NCBI RefSeq assembly: GCF_051307045.1
Contig: NZ_CP150452.1
Location: forward strand, 3,286,001-3,350,000
Direction: 5' to 3'
Origin: Dryocola sp031988645
GTDB taxonomy: Bacteria > Pseudomonadota > Gammaproteobacteria > Enterobacterales > Enterobacteriaceae
Length of the DNA stretch: 64,000 nt
The position numbers were made by a program, and so were the translations under genes. The notes below the pieces were generated by a model, which was not told the origin of the DNA, did no database searches, and saw only the letters and a program-made list of their open reading frames with translations. Within the stretch, counting starts at the first letter, position 1, and every line of letters begins with the position of its first letter. Shown here piece by piece: positions 54,208 to 62,488 of the stretch.

Positions 54208-54879
54208 TTAAGCGATATTCAGATACTTATGCGTCTGCATCGAAAGCCGCCAGTTGCGGGCGATGCAGGTTTCAATGCACAGGCGGGTCGCGTCTTCTTT
54301 CTGGCTGATCGGCTGCAGCGCGATAATACGGCTTTTATCATCGCTGAGCGTCGCCAGCAGCTCATCTAAGGCTTCAATGTCCCGCATACGCCCGACAGGA
54401 TGTTTGATTTCATCCGCGCGCTCCAGCGCCTGAGAAAGCACATCGTAGCCGCCGCGCATATTCACCTTCGGCGAAACCGTTACCCAGGTCGTTGCCGTGC
54501 AGCGCACCTCGTGCGTGCCGCTGGTTTCAATCTGGCAGCTAAAGCCGTGGTGCTCCAGCAGCGTCGTTAAAGGATGCAGATCGTGAATACAGGGCTCGCC
54601 GCCGGTGATGACTACGTGGCGGGCGGTATAGCCCTGGCGCTGCATCACCGCCAGCAAATCTTCCGGACTTGCCGCGCCCCATTTATCGCTCTCTTTGGTT
54701 TTGGCCAGAATGCTGAACAGAGAGACTTCACGATCCGCGAGTTTATCCCAGGTGTGTTTGGTATCGCACCAGGCGCAGCCCACCGGGCACCCCTGCAGGC
54801 GAATAAAGATGGCGGGCACACCAGTAAAATAGCCCTCCCCTTGCAGGGTCTGGAACATCTCGTTAATCGGGTACTGCAT
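54208..54879 (-). CDS. queE: 7-carboxy-7-deazaguanine synthase QueE
   Basis: A 223-residue radical SAM enzyme, the E. coli length, that contracts the CPH4 ring to CDG in queuosine synthesis. The cluster motif is RLQGCPVGCAWCDTKHTW (CxxxCxxC), and VVITGGEPCIHD is the SAM-binding GGE region. The start at 54879 (MQYPINEMFQTLQGEG) matches E. coli; another in-frame ATG is six bases upstream. The adjacency of queD and queE, separated in E. coli by other genes, keeps two consecutive pathway steps together. Confidence 0.95.
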   Translation of the reverse strand: MQYPINEMFQTLQGEGYFTGVPAIFIRLQGCPVGCAWCDTKHTWDKLADREVSLFSILAKTKESDKWGAASPEDLLAVMQRQGYTARHVVITGGEPCIHDLHPLTTLLEHHGFSCQIETSGTHEVRCTATTWVTVSPKVNMRGGYDVLSQALERADEIKHPVGRMRDIEALDELLATLSDDKSRIIALQPISQKEDATRLCIETCIARNWRLSMQTHKYLNIA

Positions 54880-54992
54880 AATCATCTCTGTAATAGGCGT
54901 AAAGATTAATTATCGCAGAACTCGGTGCCGAGATCATGTTTAAAGGGGTGAGCGGCTCAATCGGGGGGCGATCAAGCCGCTCACCGCCATGA

Positions 54993-55691
54993 TTACGCAG
55001 GCGTAACCATGGCGTTTACGAAGCGGCGGGTAATCTGCTGCGGGCGGGTTATCGCCCCGCCGACCACCACCGCATGAGCGCCCAGCGCCAGACAGCGCGC
55101 CGCCATTTCAGGCGTTTCCACATTGCCTTCCGCAATCACCGGCGCCTTAACCGCGGCCACGACGTCGCGCAGAAACTGACAGTCGTTATCCGCCAGTATT
55201 TGCCCTTTGGTTTCCGTGGTGTAGCCGTGCAGCGTGGTGCCAACGCAGTCAAAACCGATCTCTGCGGCGTAGCGCGCCTCCTCGACCGTGGCGATATCCG
55301 CCATCAGCAGCAGTTCTGGATAACGCTTGCGAACCGCTTCGACCAGCGCGCGCAGCTCAAGATCGCCCGGACGCCGGTGGCTCGTGGCGTCCATAGCGAT
55401 CATCGCCGGTTCCGCCGCCATTAATTCATCCACCTCTTTGAGGGTCGGCGTGATGTAAACATCGCTGCCCGGATAGTCGCGTTTAATAATGGCGATAATG
55501 GGTAAATCCACGATTTCGCCAATGGTTTTTACGTCGATCAGGCTGTTGGCGCGGATAGCCGACGCCCCGCCCTGAGCCGCGGCCAGCGCCATGCGCGACA
55601 TAATAAACGGGCTGTGCAGCGGTTCGTTATCCAGCGCCTGGCAGGAGACGATGAGTTTTCCCTCAATTTGCGACAACATGGAAGGTTTCAT
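54993..55691 (-). CDS. nanE: N-acetylmannosamine-6-phosphate 2-epimerase (NanE-like)
   Basis: A 232-residue TIM-barrel enzyme of the NanE family, which interconverts ManNAc-6-P and GlcNAc-6-P. Conserved stretches include GASAIRANS, IIAIIKRDYPGSDVYITPTL, AMDATSHRRP and VGTTLHGYTTET, then VIAEGNVETPEMAARCLALGA. It overlaps the upstream PTS gene by four bases. Placement beside a PTS permease rather than nanAT suggests the imported sugar arrives as ManNAc-6-P or a related 6-phosphate. Confidence 0.9.
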   Translation of the reverse strand: MKPSMLSQIEGKLIVSCQALDNEPLHSPFIMSRMALAAAQGGASAIRANSLIDVKTIGEIVDLPIIAIIKRDYPGSDVYITPTLKEVDELMAAEPAMIAMDATSHRRPGDLELRALVEAVRKRYPELLLMADIATVEEARYAAEIGFDCVGTTLHGYTTETKGQILADNDCQFLRDVVAAVKAPVIAEGNVETPEMAARCLALGAHAVVVGGAITRPQQITRRFVNAMVTPA

Positions 55692-57244
55692 GGGGCGAGA
55701 ATCTCCTCTACTTCATTTTTGATAATGGTGACGTGCGGACCGTAAATAACCTGAACGCCGTTCCCGCGGCGGATAACCGCTCTTGCGCCGGTTTCTTTGA
55801 GCAAAGCTTCGTCGAGAAGCGTACCGTCGTGCAGCGTGACGCGCAGCCGTGTGGCGCAGCAGTCCAGCTCGACAATGTTCTCTTTGCCGCCCAGGGCGAC
55901 GACGACCTGCTGGGGACGTTCGCCCACGGCCATCTGCGCGCTCTGCGCCGTAACCTCTTCGCGGCCGGGCGTTTTAAAGTTGAAGCGCGTGATAACGAAA
56001 CGGAAGGTGAAGTAATAAAGGAAGAACCACGGGATACCGACCAGCGGCACAAACATCCAGTTGGTTTTCGCCTCGCCCTGCAGCACGCCGAACAGGATGA
56101 AGTCGATAAAACCGCCGGAGAAGGTCTGCCCGATGGTGATGTGCAGCATATGCGCCAGCATAAAGGCCAGCCCGTCGAATACCGCGTGAATCACATACAG
56201 CACCGGCGCGATAAACAGGAACGAGAACTCAATCGGCTCGGTGATACCGGTTAAAAACGAGGTCAGCGCCGCGGAAATTAGCAGCCCGGCTACGCGTCTG
56301 CGGTTTTCCGGCCTGGCGGTGTGATACATCGCAAGACAGGCGCCAAGCAGGCCAAACATCATGGTGATAAAGCGCCCGGACATAAATCTTGAGGTGCCGA
56401 CGTAGAACTGCCGGGTGTTGGGATCGGCAAGCTGGGCGAAGAAGATGCGCTGCGTGCCTTCGACCAGCTGGCCGTTGATCATCTCAGTGCCGCCAAGCGC
56501 GGTGGTCCAGAACGGCAGATAGAAAATATGGTGCAGGCCGAACGGGCCGAGCATGCGCAGCACAAAGCCGTAGATAAAGGTGCCGAAGTAACCGGTGGCG
56601 TCCACCAGCCCGCCCATGCCGAAAATCAGCTTCTGGAAATGCGGCCAGACGACGGTCATCACCGCGCCGACCACGATGGCCGCAAGCGAGCTGACGATAG
56701 GAATAAAACGCGACCCGCCAAAGAAGCCGAGAAACTGCGGCAGGGCGATTTTGTTGTACCTGTTATGCAGCAGGGAGGTGACCAGGCCGATGACCACGCC
56801 GCCGAACACGCCGGTCTCCAGCGTCTGGGTGCCAAGGGCCATGCCCTGCCCCACCGCGCCCGGGTTCGTTGCCGCCAGCGCGCCGCTTAACGTCAGCAAG
56901 GCGTTGATGGTTGCGTTCATCACCAGATAGGCCAGCAGCGAGGCCAGTCCGGCGGTGCCCTTATCGCCCTTCGCCAGCCCTACCGCGACGCCCACCGCAA
57001 ACAGCACCGCCAGGTTGGCAAACACAATAGATCCGGCGCTCGCCATGATGGTGAAAATGCCCTGCAGCCAGGCGACGTCAAGGAACGGATAGGCCGTGAT
57101 GGTGTTGGGGTTGGACAACGCGCCGCCGATGCCCAGCAGCAAACCCGCCGCGGGCAACACCGCCACCGGCAGCATAAAGGATTTTCCAAAGCGCTGGGCT
57201 TTCTCGAACCAGACCCCTGATGATGCTCCGCTAAATACTGACAT
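55688..57244 (-). CDS. PTS EIICB permease, glucose/N-acetylglucosamine family
   Basis: A 518-residue fused PTS permease. The membrane EIIC domain (about 1-420) begins with FMLPVAVLPAAGLLLGIGGAL and contains the GITEPIEFSFLF signature of the glucose superfamily. The C-terminal EIIB domain (about 440-518) has the phosphorylated cysteine in CCATRLRV (about Cys463). No EIIA is present, so Crr (EIIA-Glc) probably donates phosphate. With NanE downstream, ManNAc is the most likely substrate. GlcNAc, MurNAc or another amino sugar is possible. Confidence 0.85.
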   Translation of the reverse strand: MSVFSGASSGVWFEKAQRFGKSFMLPVAVLPAAGLLLGIGGALSNPNTITAYPFLDVAWLQGIFTIMASAGSIVFANLAVLFAVGVAVGLAKGDKGTAGLASLLAYLVMNATINALLTLSGALAATNPGAVGQGMALGTQTLETGVFGGVVIGLVTSLLHNRYNKIALPQFLGFFGGSRFIPIVSSLAAIVVGAVMTVVWPHFQKLIFGMGGLVDATGYFGTFIYGFVLRMLGPFGLHHIFYLPFWTTALGGTEMINGQLVEGTQRIFFAQLADPNTRQFYVGTSRFMSGRFITMMFGLLGACLAMYHTARPENRRRVAGLLISAALTSFLTGITEPIEFSFLFIAPVLYVIHAVFDGLAFMLAHMLHITIGQTFSGGFIDFILFGVLQGEAKTNWMFVPLVGIPWFFLYYFTFRFVITRFNFKTPGREEVTAQSAQMAVGERPQQVVVALGGKENIVELDCCATRLRVTLHDGTLLDEALLKETGARAVIRRGNGVQVIYGPHVTIIKNEVEEILAP

Positions 57245-57266
57245 AAATTTTCTCCCCGCCCTTTTG

Positions 57267-57290
57267 TTGTGGTGAAAATTTTTACCACAA
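57267..57290. promoter_or_regulatory. Operator-like palindrome in the PTS/rpiR gap
   Basis: TTGTGGTGAAAA (57267-57278) and TTTTTACCACAA (57279-57290) form a 24-bp palindrome with one mismatched pair, 23 bases before the PTS start and about 120 before the divergent RpiR gene. It is the obvious candidate binding site for that regulator. Confidence 0.65.
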
Positions 57291-57410
57291 TAAACAAACT
57301 GGACTGAAAATTTCCATCATCATTACGATCGAGATCACATTTAATCGAATCTGCTGGCACAGCGCCGGGGCTTTCCGCCACACTAGGCGCAGTTTTAATG
57401 AGGAAGCGGG

Positions 57411-58247
57411 ATGGGTTCGATGACGGAAAATGAAAATATATTGCTGCACCTGCGTCAGGGGCTGCCGGGCTATAGCCCGACGCTGCAAAAACTGGGGGAT
57501 TTCATCCTTACCCAGCCGCAGAAGGTGCTGTATCTGACGATTACCGAGCTGGCGCGGGAAAGCGAAACCAGCGAGGCAAGCGTCACTCGCCTGTGCCGTC
57601 ATTTAAGCTGCAAAGGCTACACCGAGTTCAAAATGGCGCTGGCGCTGGATATTCAGCAAAACCAGCCCGCCGCTGCGGCCAGCGAAGACAGCATTGACGA
57701 GCTGGTGGAAGAGTCCGTGCAGGCGCTGCGGGACACCGGGAAGCTTATCAATCGCGATGTGCTTATGCAGGCGGGCCTCGCGCTCCACGAATCGACATCC
57801 GTACAGATTTACGGCGTGGCCGCCAGCGCCATAATGGGCGACTACCTGCACTATAAGCTGCTGCGGCTGGGCAAATCGGCCCAGCTTTTCAGCGATATGC
57901 ACCGTGCGGCGATGAATGCCGCCACGCTCGGCGAACGCGATCTGGTGGTGGCGATCTCCAGCTCCGGCTCGACGAAAGATCTGCTGCACGTAGTGAAGCT
58001 TGCCAAAAAGCGCAGGGCGCGCGTGCTGCTGCTGAGCAATACGCTTCGCAGCCCGCTGGCCGATCTGGCCGATCTGCTGCTGGTGGCGGCCAAACCGGAA
58101 GGCCCGCTTAGCGCAGGCTCGCTGAACGCCAAAGTCGGCGCCATGCTGCTGGTGGAGGTGCTGATCGGGGAGCTGGTTTCCCATGACGGCAGCTATACCG
58201 CCGCAAGCCAGCAAACCGCAAGCGCGACGTTACCGCTGCTGATCTAA
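57411..58247 (+). CDS. RpiR/MurR-family transcriptional regulator
   Basis: A 278-residue regulator. The N-terminal RpiR helix-turn-helix (about 1-80) includes LTITELARESETSEASVTRLCRHLSCKGYTEFK across the recognition helix. A C-terminal SIS sugar-phosphate-binding domain (about 125-260) contains the VVAISSSGSTKDLLHVVKLAK stretch. It is divergent from the PTS-nanE pair and probably represses or activates it in response to an amino-sugar phosphate. The start at 57411 has GAGGAAG upstream; a second ATG at 57420 is possible. Confidence 0.87.
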   Translation: MGSMTENENILLHLRQGLPGYSPTLQKLGDFILTQPQKVLYLTITELARESETSEASVTRLCRHLSCKGYTEFKMALALDIQQNQPAAAASEDSIDELVEESVQALRDTGKLINRDVLMQAGLALHESTSVQIYGVAASAIMGDYLHYKLLRLGKSAQLFSDMHRAAMNAATLGERDLVVAISSSGSTKDLLHVVKLAKKRRARVLLLSNTLRSPLADLADLLLVAAKPEGPLSAGSLNAKVGAMLLVEVLIGELVSHDGSYTAASQQTASATLPLLI

Positions 58248-58291
58248 AAGCGGGCGGAAAATCCCCGGCCAGCCCGGATTTCAGGCATAAA

Positions 58292-58313
58292 AAAACCCGC
58301 TCGCGCGGGTTTT
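58292..58313. terminator. Bidirectional terminator between rpiR-type gene and eno
   Basis: AAAACCCGC (58292-58300), loop TCGC, GCGGGTTTT (58305-58313), with A-rich sequence before. It can terminate both convergent transcripts. Confidence 0.9.
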
Positions 58314-58340
58314 AGCAGAATATAAAGCGACAGTAAGAAA

Positions 58341-59637
58341 TTACTGGCCTTTAACTTCTTTCAGACCGTTGAACGGTGCTGCATCGCCCAGCGCTTCTTC
58401 GATACGAATCAGCTGGTTGTATTTAGCAACGCGGTCAGAACGGCTCATAGAACCAGTTTTGATCTGGCCTGCAGCGGTACCTACGGCCAGGTCGGCGATG
58501 GTAGCGTCTTCGGTTTCGCCGGAACGGTGAGAGATAACCGCGGTGTAGCCTGCGTCTTTCGCCATTTTGATCGCAGCCAGAGTTTCGGTCAGAGAACCGA
58601 TCTGGTTGAATTTGATCAGGATGGAGTTAGCGATGCCTTTTTCGATGCCTTCTTTCAGGATCTTGGTGTTGGTTACGAACAGGTCATCACCAACCAGCTG
58701 GATTTTGTCGCCCAGAACTTTAGTCTGGTATGCGAAGCCATTCCAGTCGGACTCGTCCAGACCGTCTTCGATAGAAACGATTGGGTACTGTTTGGTCAGA
58801 TCTTCCAGGAAGTGGGTGAATTCTTCAGAGGTGAAAGCTTTGTTGCCTTCGCCAGCCAGAACGTATTTACCGTCTTTGTAGAATTCGGAAGCCGCGCAGT
58901 CCATAGCCAGAGTAACGTCTTTACCCAGCTCGTAGCCTGCAGCTTTAACCGCTTCAGCGATAACAGCCAGCGCTTCTGCGTTGGAACCCAGGTTAGGCGC
59001 GTAGCCGCCTTCGTCGCCAACAGCGGTGCTCATGCCTTTAGCTTTCAGCACTTTAGCCAGGTTGTGGAACACTTCAGAACCGATACGAATCGCTTCTTTC
59101 AGCGTTTTAGCGCCAACAGGCTGGATCATGAACTCCTGGATGTCGACGTTGTTGTCGGCATGCTCGCCGCCGTTGATGATGTTCATCATAGGCAGTGGCA
59201 TAGAGTATTTGCCCGGAGTACCGTTCAGTTCAGCGATGTGCGCGTACAGCGGCAGGCCCTTTAGAGGCAGCGGCAGCTTTAGCAGCGGCAAGAGAAACGG
59301 CCAGGATGGCGTTCGCACCGAAGTTGGATTTGTTTTCGGTACCATCAAGATCAATCATGATCTTGTCGATGTTAGCCTGGTCTTTCGCATCTTTACCCAT
59401 AACCGCCTGAGCGATTGGGCCGTTTACAGCGGCAACGGCTTTAGTGACGCCTTTACCCATGAAACGAGATTTGTCGCCATCGCGCAGTTCCAGCGCTTCG
59501 CGGGAACCAGTAGAAGCACCTGATGGTGCCGCAGCCATACCTACGAAACCGCCTTCCAGATGAACTTCGGCTTCAACAGTCGGGTTACCACGGGAGTCGA
59601 TGATTTCACGACCGATGACTTTAACGATTTTGGACAT
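58341..59637 (-). CDS. eno: Enolase (frameshifted)
   Basis: Enolase, 431 residues when corrected (E. coli 432), converts 2-phosphoglycerate to PEP and is part of the RNA degradosome. The N-terminal frame reads MSKIVKVIGREIIDSRGNP to AAAASKG. The catalytic part (INGGEHADNNVDIQEFM, DGLDESDW, KFNQIGSLTE, SHRSGETEDATIADL) follows in another frame. An extra base in CCC at 59257-59259 (plus strand), CC expected, separates them. Enolase is needed for growth on sugars, so the break is almost certainly not biological. The start is 59637. Confidence 0.94.
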
Positions 59638-59679
59638 TAGGTTTTCCTCAGTACAAGTTAAACTAAAACTCCAGACAAA

Positions 59680-59703
59680 CAACGCGCGAAATGTCGCGCG
59701 TTG
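59680..59703 (-). terminator. Hairpin between pyrG and eno
   Basis: CAACGCGCGA (59680-59689), loop AATG, TCGCGCGTTG (59694-59703): a perfect 10-bp stem 16 bases after the pyrG stop. On the minus strand it is followed by TTTGTC, a weak T-tract. Partial termination with readthrough into eno, or RNA processing, is plausible. Confidence 0.5.
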
Positions 59704-59718
59704 CCGTTCTAACTCTGC

Positions 59719-61356
59719 TTACTTCGCCTGACGCTTCTGGTATTCGCCCGCGGCTTTTACAAAGCCTGCAAACAGCGGATGCCCATCACGCGGGGTGGAA
59801 GTAAATTCCGGGTGGAACTGGCAGGCGACAAACCACGGGTGATTTGGCACCTCGATGATTTCTACCAGCTGATCGTCACCGGAGCGGCCTGCAACTTTCA
59901 GACCCGCTGCTTCAATCTGCTTTAGCAACATGTTGTTGACTTCATAGCGGTGGCGATGACGTTCAACGATGGTCGGCTCGCCGTACATCTGGCGTACCAG
60001 GGTATCGTCGGTCAGCTGACACTGTTGGCCACCAAGACGCATGGTGCCACCCAGATCGCTCTTCTCGGTACGAACTTCAACGTTGCCTTCTTCGTCACGC
60101 CACTCGGTGATTAAGGCGACCACCGGGTACTTACAGTCTGGCACAAATTCGGTGGAGTTGGCGTTCGCCATTCCTGCCACATTTCGTGCAAATTCAATCA
60201 GCGCCACCTGCATACCCAGGCAAATACCTAAGTACGGGATGTTGTTTTCACGGGCGTAGCGCGCGGTGGCGATTTTGCCTTCCACGCCGCGGTAGCCGAA
60301 ACCGCCAGGGATCAGGATAGCGTCCAGGCCCTTGAGCAGCTCATCGCCGCGCGTCTCAACATCCTGCGAATCAATCAGCTTGATGTTGACGGTCAGACGG
60401 TTTTTCAGGCCGCCGTGTTTTAGCGCTTCAATCACGGATTTGTAGGCGTCCGGCAGCTCAATGTACTTGCCGACCATACCGATGGTGACTTCGCCCGTTG
60501 GATTCGCTTCTTCGTAGATAACCTGTTCCCATTCGCTCAGGTTAGCTTCGGGAACGTTTAAGCTGAATCGTTTACAAATATAATCGTCCAGCCCCTGTGA
60601 TTTCAACAGGCCTGGAATTTTATAGATAGAATCGACGTCTTTCAGAGAAATAACCGCTTTCTCCGGGACGTTACAGAACAATGCAATTTTCGCGCGCTCG
60701 TTGGCCGGAACCACGCGGTCAGAGCGGCAAATCAGCACGTCCGGCTGAATACCGATGGAAAGCAGTTCTTTAACGGAGTGCTGCGTCGGCTTGGTTTTCA
60801 CTTCGCCGGCTGCGGCCATGTACGGCACCAGCGTCAGGTGCATATAGAGCGTGTGCTCACGGCCCACTTCAACCGCCATCTGGCGAATCGCTTCGAGGAA
60901 CGGCAGGGATTCGATATCGCCTACGGTGCCGCCGATTTCAACCAGCACCACATCGTAGCCTTCGCCGCCTTCAAGGATGCGTTCTTTGATAGCGTTGGTG
61001 ATGTGCGGAATAACCTGAACGGTGGCGCCCAGATAGTCGCCGCGGCGTTCTTTACGCAGCACTTCTGAGTAGATACGGCCCGTAGTGAAGTTGTTACGAC
61101 GCGTCATTTTGTTGCGAATGAAACGCTCGTAGTGACCCAAATCCAGATCGGTTTCAGCGCCGTCTTCGGTAACGAACACTTCCCCATGTTGAATAGGGCT
61201 CATGGTGCCCGGATCGACGTTGATGTACGGATCGAGCTTCATGATGGAGACGTTGAGGCCACGGGCTTCGAGAATAGCTGCGAGGGAGGCTGCGGCAATG
61301 CCTTTACCCAGAGAGGAAACGACCCCGCCGGTCACAAAAATATAGTTCGTTGTCAT
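59719..61356 (-). CDS. pyrG: CTP synthase PyrG
   Basis: A 545-residue amidotransferase that makes CTP from UTP and glutamine. The synthetase domain has FVTGGVVSSLGKGIAAASL, and EIGGTVGDIESLPFLEA is the allosteric/UTP region. The glutaminase domain has the nucleophile elbow YLGICLGMQ and the C-terminal HPEFTSTPRDGHPLF. The length matches E. coli. The order mazG-pyrG-eno is conserved. Confidence 0.97.
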   Translation of the reverse strand: MTTNYIFVTGGVVSSLGKGIAAASLAAILEARGLNVSIMKLDPYINVDPGTMSPIQHGEVFVTEDGAETDLDLGHYERFIRNKMTRRNNFTTGRIYSEVLRKERRGDYLGATVQVIPHITNAIKERILEGGEGYDVVLVEIGGTVGDIESLPFLEAIRQMAVEVGREHTLYMHLTLVPYMAAAGEVKTKPTQHSVKELLSIGIQPDVLICRSDRVVPANERAKIALFCNVPEKAVISLKDVDSIYKIPGLLKSQGLDDYICKRFSLNVPEANLSEWEQVIYEEANPTGEVTIGMVGKYIELPDAYKSVIEALKHGGLKNRLTVNIKLIDSQDVETRGDELLKGLDAILIPGGFGYRGVEGKIATARYARENNIPYLGICLGMQVALIEFARNVAGMANANSTEFVPDCKYPVVALITEWRDEEGNVEVRTEKSDLGGTMRLGGQQCQLTDDTLVRQMYGEPTIVERHRHRYEVNNMLLKQIEAAGLKVAGRSGDDQLVEIIEVPNHPWFVACQFHPEFTSTPRDGHPLFAGFVKAAGEYQKRQAK

Positions 61357-61581
61357 GCTGAACCTGAGAAGTTAGGTTTAAAGACGATGGAATAACCAGG
61401 ACGGGAAAGTAGTATACCCGAACAGTATGGGCGCCACAAACATTCATTCTTTACCCGCCAACCTGACCTCGCGCTTTGTCAGGCTGCGGAAAATAGCGGA
61501 TCTGCCATAAATGTTTTTGACGCAAATCAAGCGCTTGTTAAATTGAATTTGACATTAAATGCGCCCGACAGCAAAAACGCG

Positions 61582-62373
61582 TTAGATATCAGTTTCCTGG
61601 CGTTTAACCTGCTGCCAGGCGTTTTCCATCTGTTCGAGGGTTGCGCCCGGCATTTCCAGGCCCTGCGCGGCAATAATGCTTTCGACTTCGCGGAAACGGC
61701 GCTCAAATTTACGGTTGGCTTTTTGTAAGGCGACCTCGGCTTTGGTGCCTAAATGGCGCGCCAGATTCACCGTAGCGAACAGTAAATCGCCGACTTCTTC
61801 TTCGAGCTTCGCTTCATCAACCACCGCCTGCTGCGCCTCGTGCATCACCTCGTCAATTTCCTCATGCACTTTGTCCAGCACCGGGCCGAGAGAATGCCAG
61901 TCGAAGCCAACGGACGAGCAGCGCTTTTGTATTTTTTGCGCGCGCATTAAAGCGGGCAACGCCTCAGGGATATCGTCCAGCGCGGAATGCTGCTCTTTTT
62001 CAGCGCGCTCGGCGGTTTTTATCTGCTCCCACTTAGTCAGCACTTCATGGCTTGTGCCCGCCTCGCCGTCGGCAAAAATATGCGGGTGGCGGCGTTCGAG
62101 CTTATCGCTGATGGCGGCGCAAATATCGTCGAAATTAAAACGCCCTTCTTCCTGGGCCATCTGCGCGTAAAACACGACCTGGAACAGCAGATCGCCCAGC
62201 TCGCCGCGCAGGTCTTCGAAATCTTCGCGGTTGATGGCGTCGAGCACTTCGTAAGTTTCTTCAAGCGTGTACGGCGCGATGGTGGCAAAGGTTTGTTCGC
62301 GATCCCACGGGCAGCCGTTTTCCGGGTCGCGCAGGCGCTTCATGATGCCCAGAAGGCGGGAGATTTGAGTCAA
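61582..62373 (-). CDS. mazG: Nucleoside triphosphate pyrophosphohydrolase MazG
   Basis: A 263-residue all-alpha NTP pyrophosphatase (E. coli 263) with two MazG repeats. The first has LEETYEVLDAINREDFEDLRGELGDLL spread over the EExxE...ExxD metal site, and the second has KLEEEVGDLLFATVNLARHLG. It lowers cellular ppGpp and cleans aberrant NTPs. The start is TTG at 62373, with AAGGA upstream; homologues begin at the same residue. The 61357-61581 gap has no feature I can support. Confidence 0.93.
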   Translation of the reverse strand: MTQISRLLGIMKRLRDPENGCPWDREQTFATIAPYTLEETYEVLDAINREDFEDLRGELGDLLFQVVFYAQMAQEEGRFNFDDICAAISDKLERRHPHIFADGEAGTSHEVLTKWEQIKTAERAEKEQHSALDDIPEALPALMRAQKIQKRCSSVGFDWHSLGPVLDKVHEEIDEVMHEAQQAVVDEAKLEEEVGDLLFATVNLARHLGTKAEVALQKANRKFERRFREVESIIAAQGLEMPGATLEQMENAWQQVKRQETDI

Positions 62374-62392
62374 GGTCTGTCCTTTACAAAAC

Positions 62393-62470
62393 GTAGGGCG
62401 GATAAGCGATGCGTCATCCGCCAGGGGTATCGAAGGAATCGGTGGACGGCGCTTCGCTTATCCACCCTAC
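62393..62470. repeat. BIME between mazG and relA
   Basis: GTAGGGCGGATAAGCGATGC... (62393-62422) and the inverted GGTGGACGGCGCTTCGCTTA... (62441-62470, ending TCCACCCTAC) are two facing REP units separated by 18 bases. They closely match the pair after proX. Confidence 0.72.
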
Positions 62471-62488
62471 AAAGTTACCGGCGTAATA

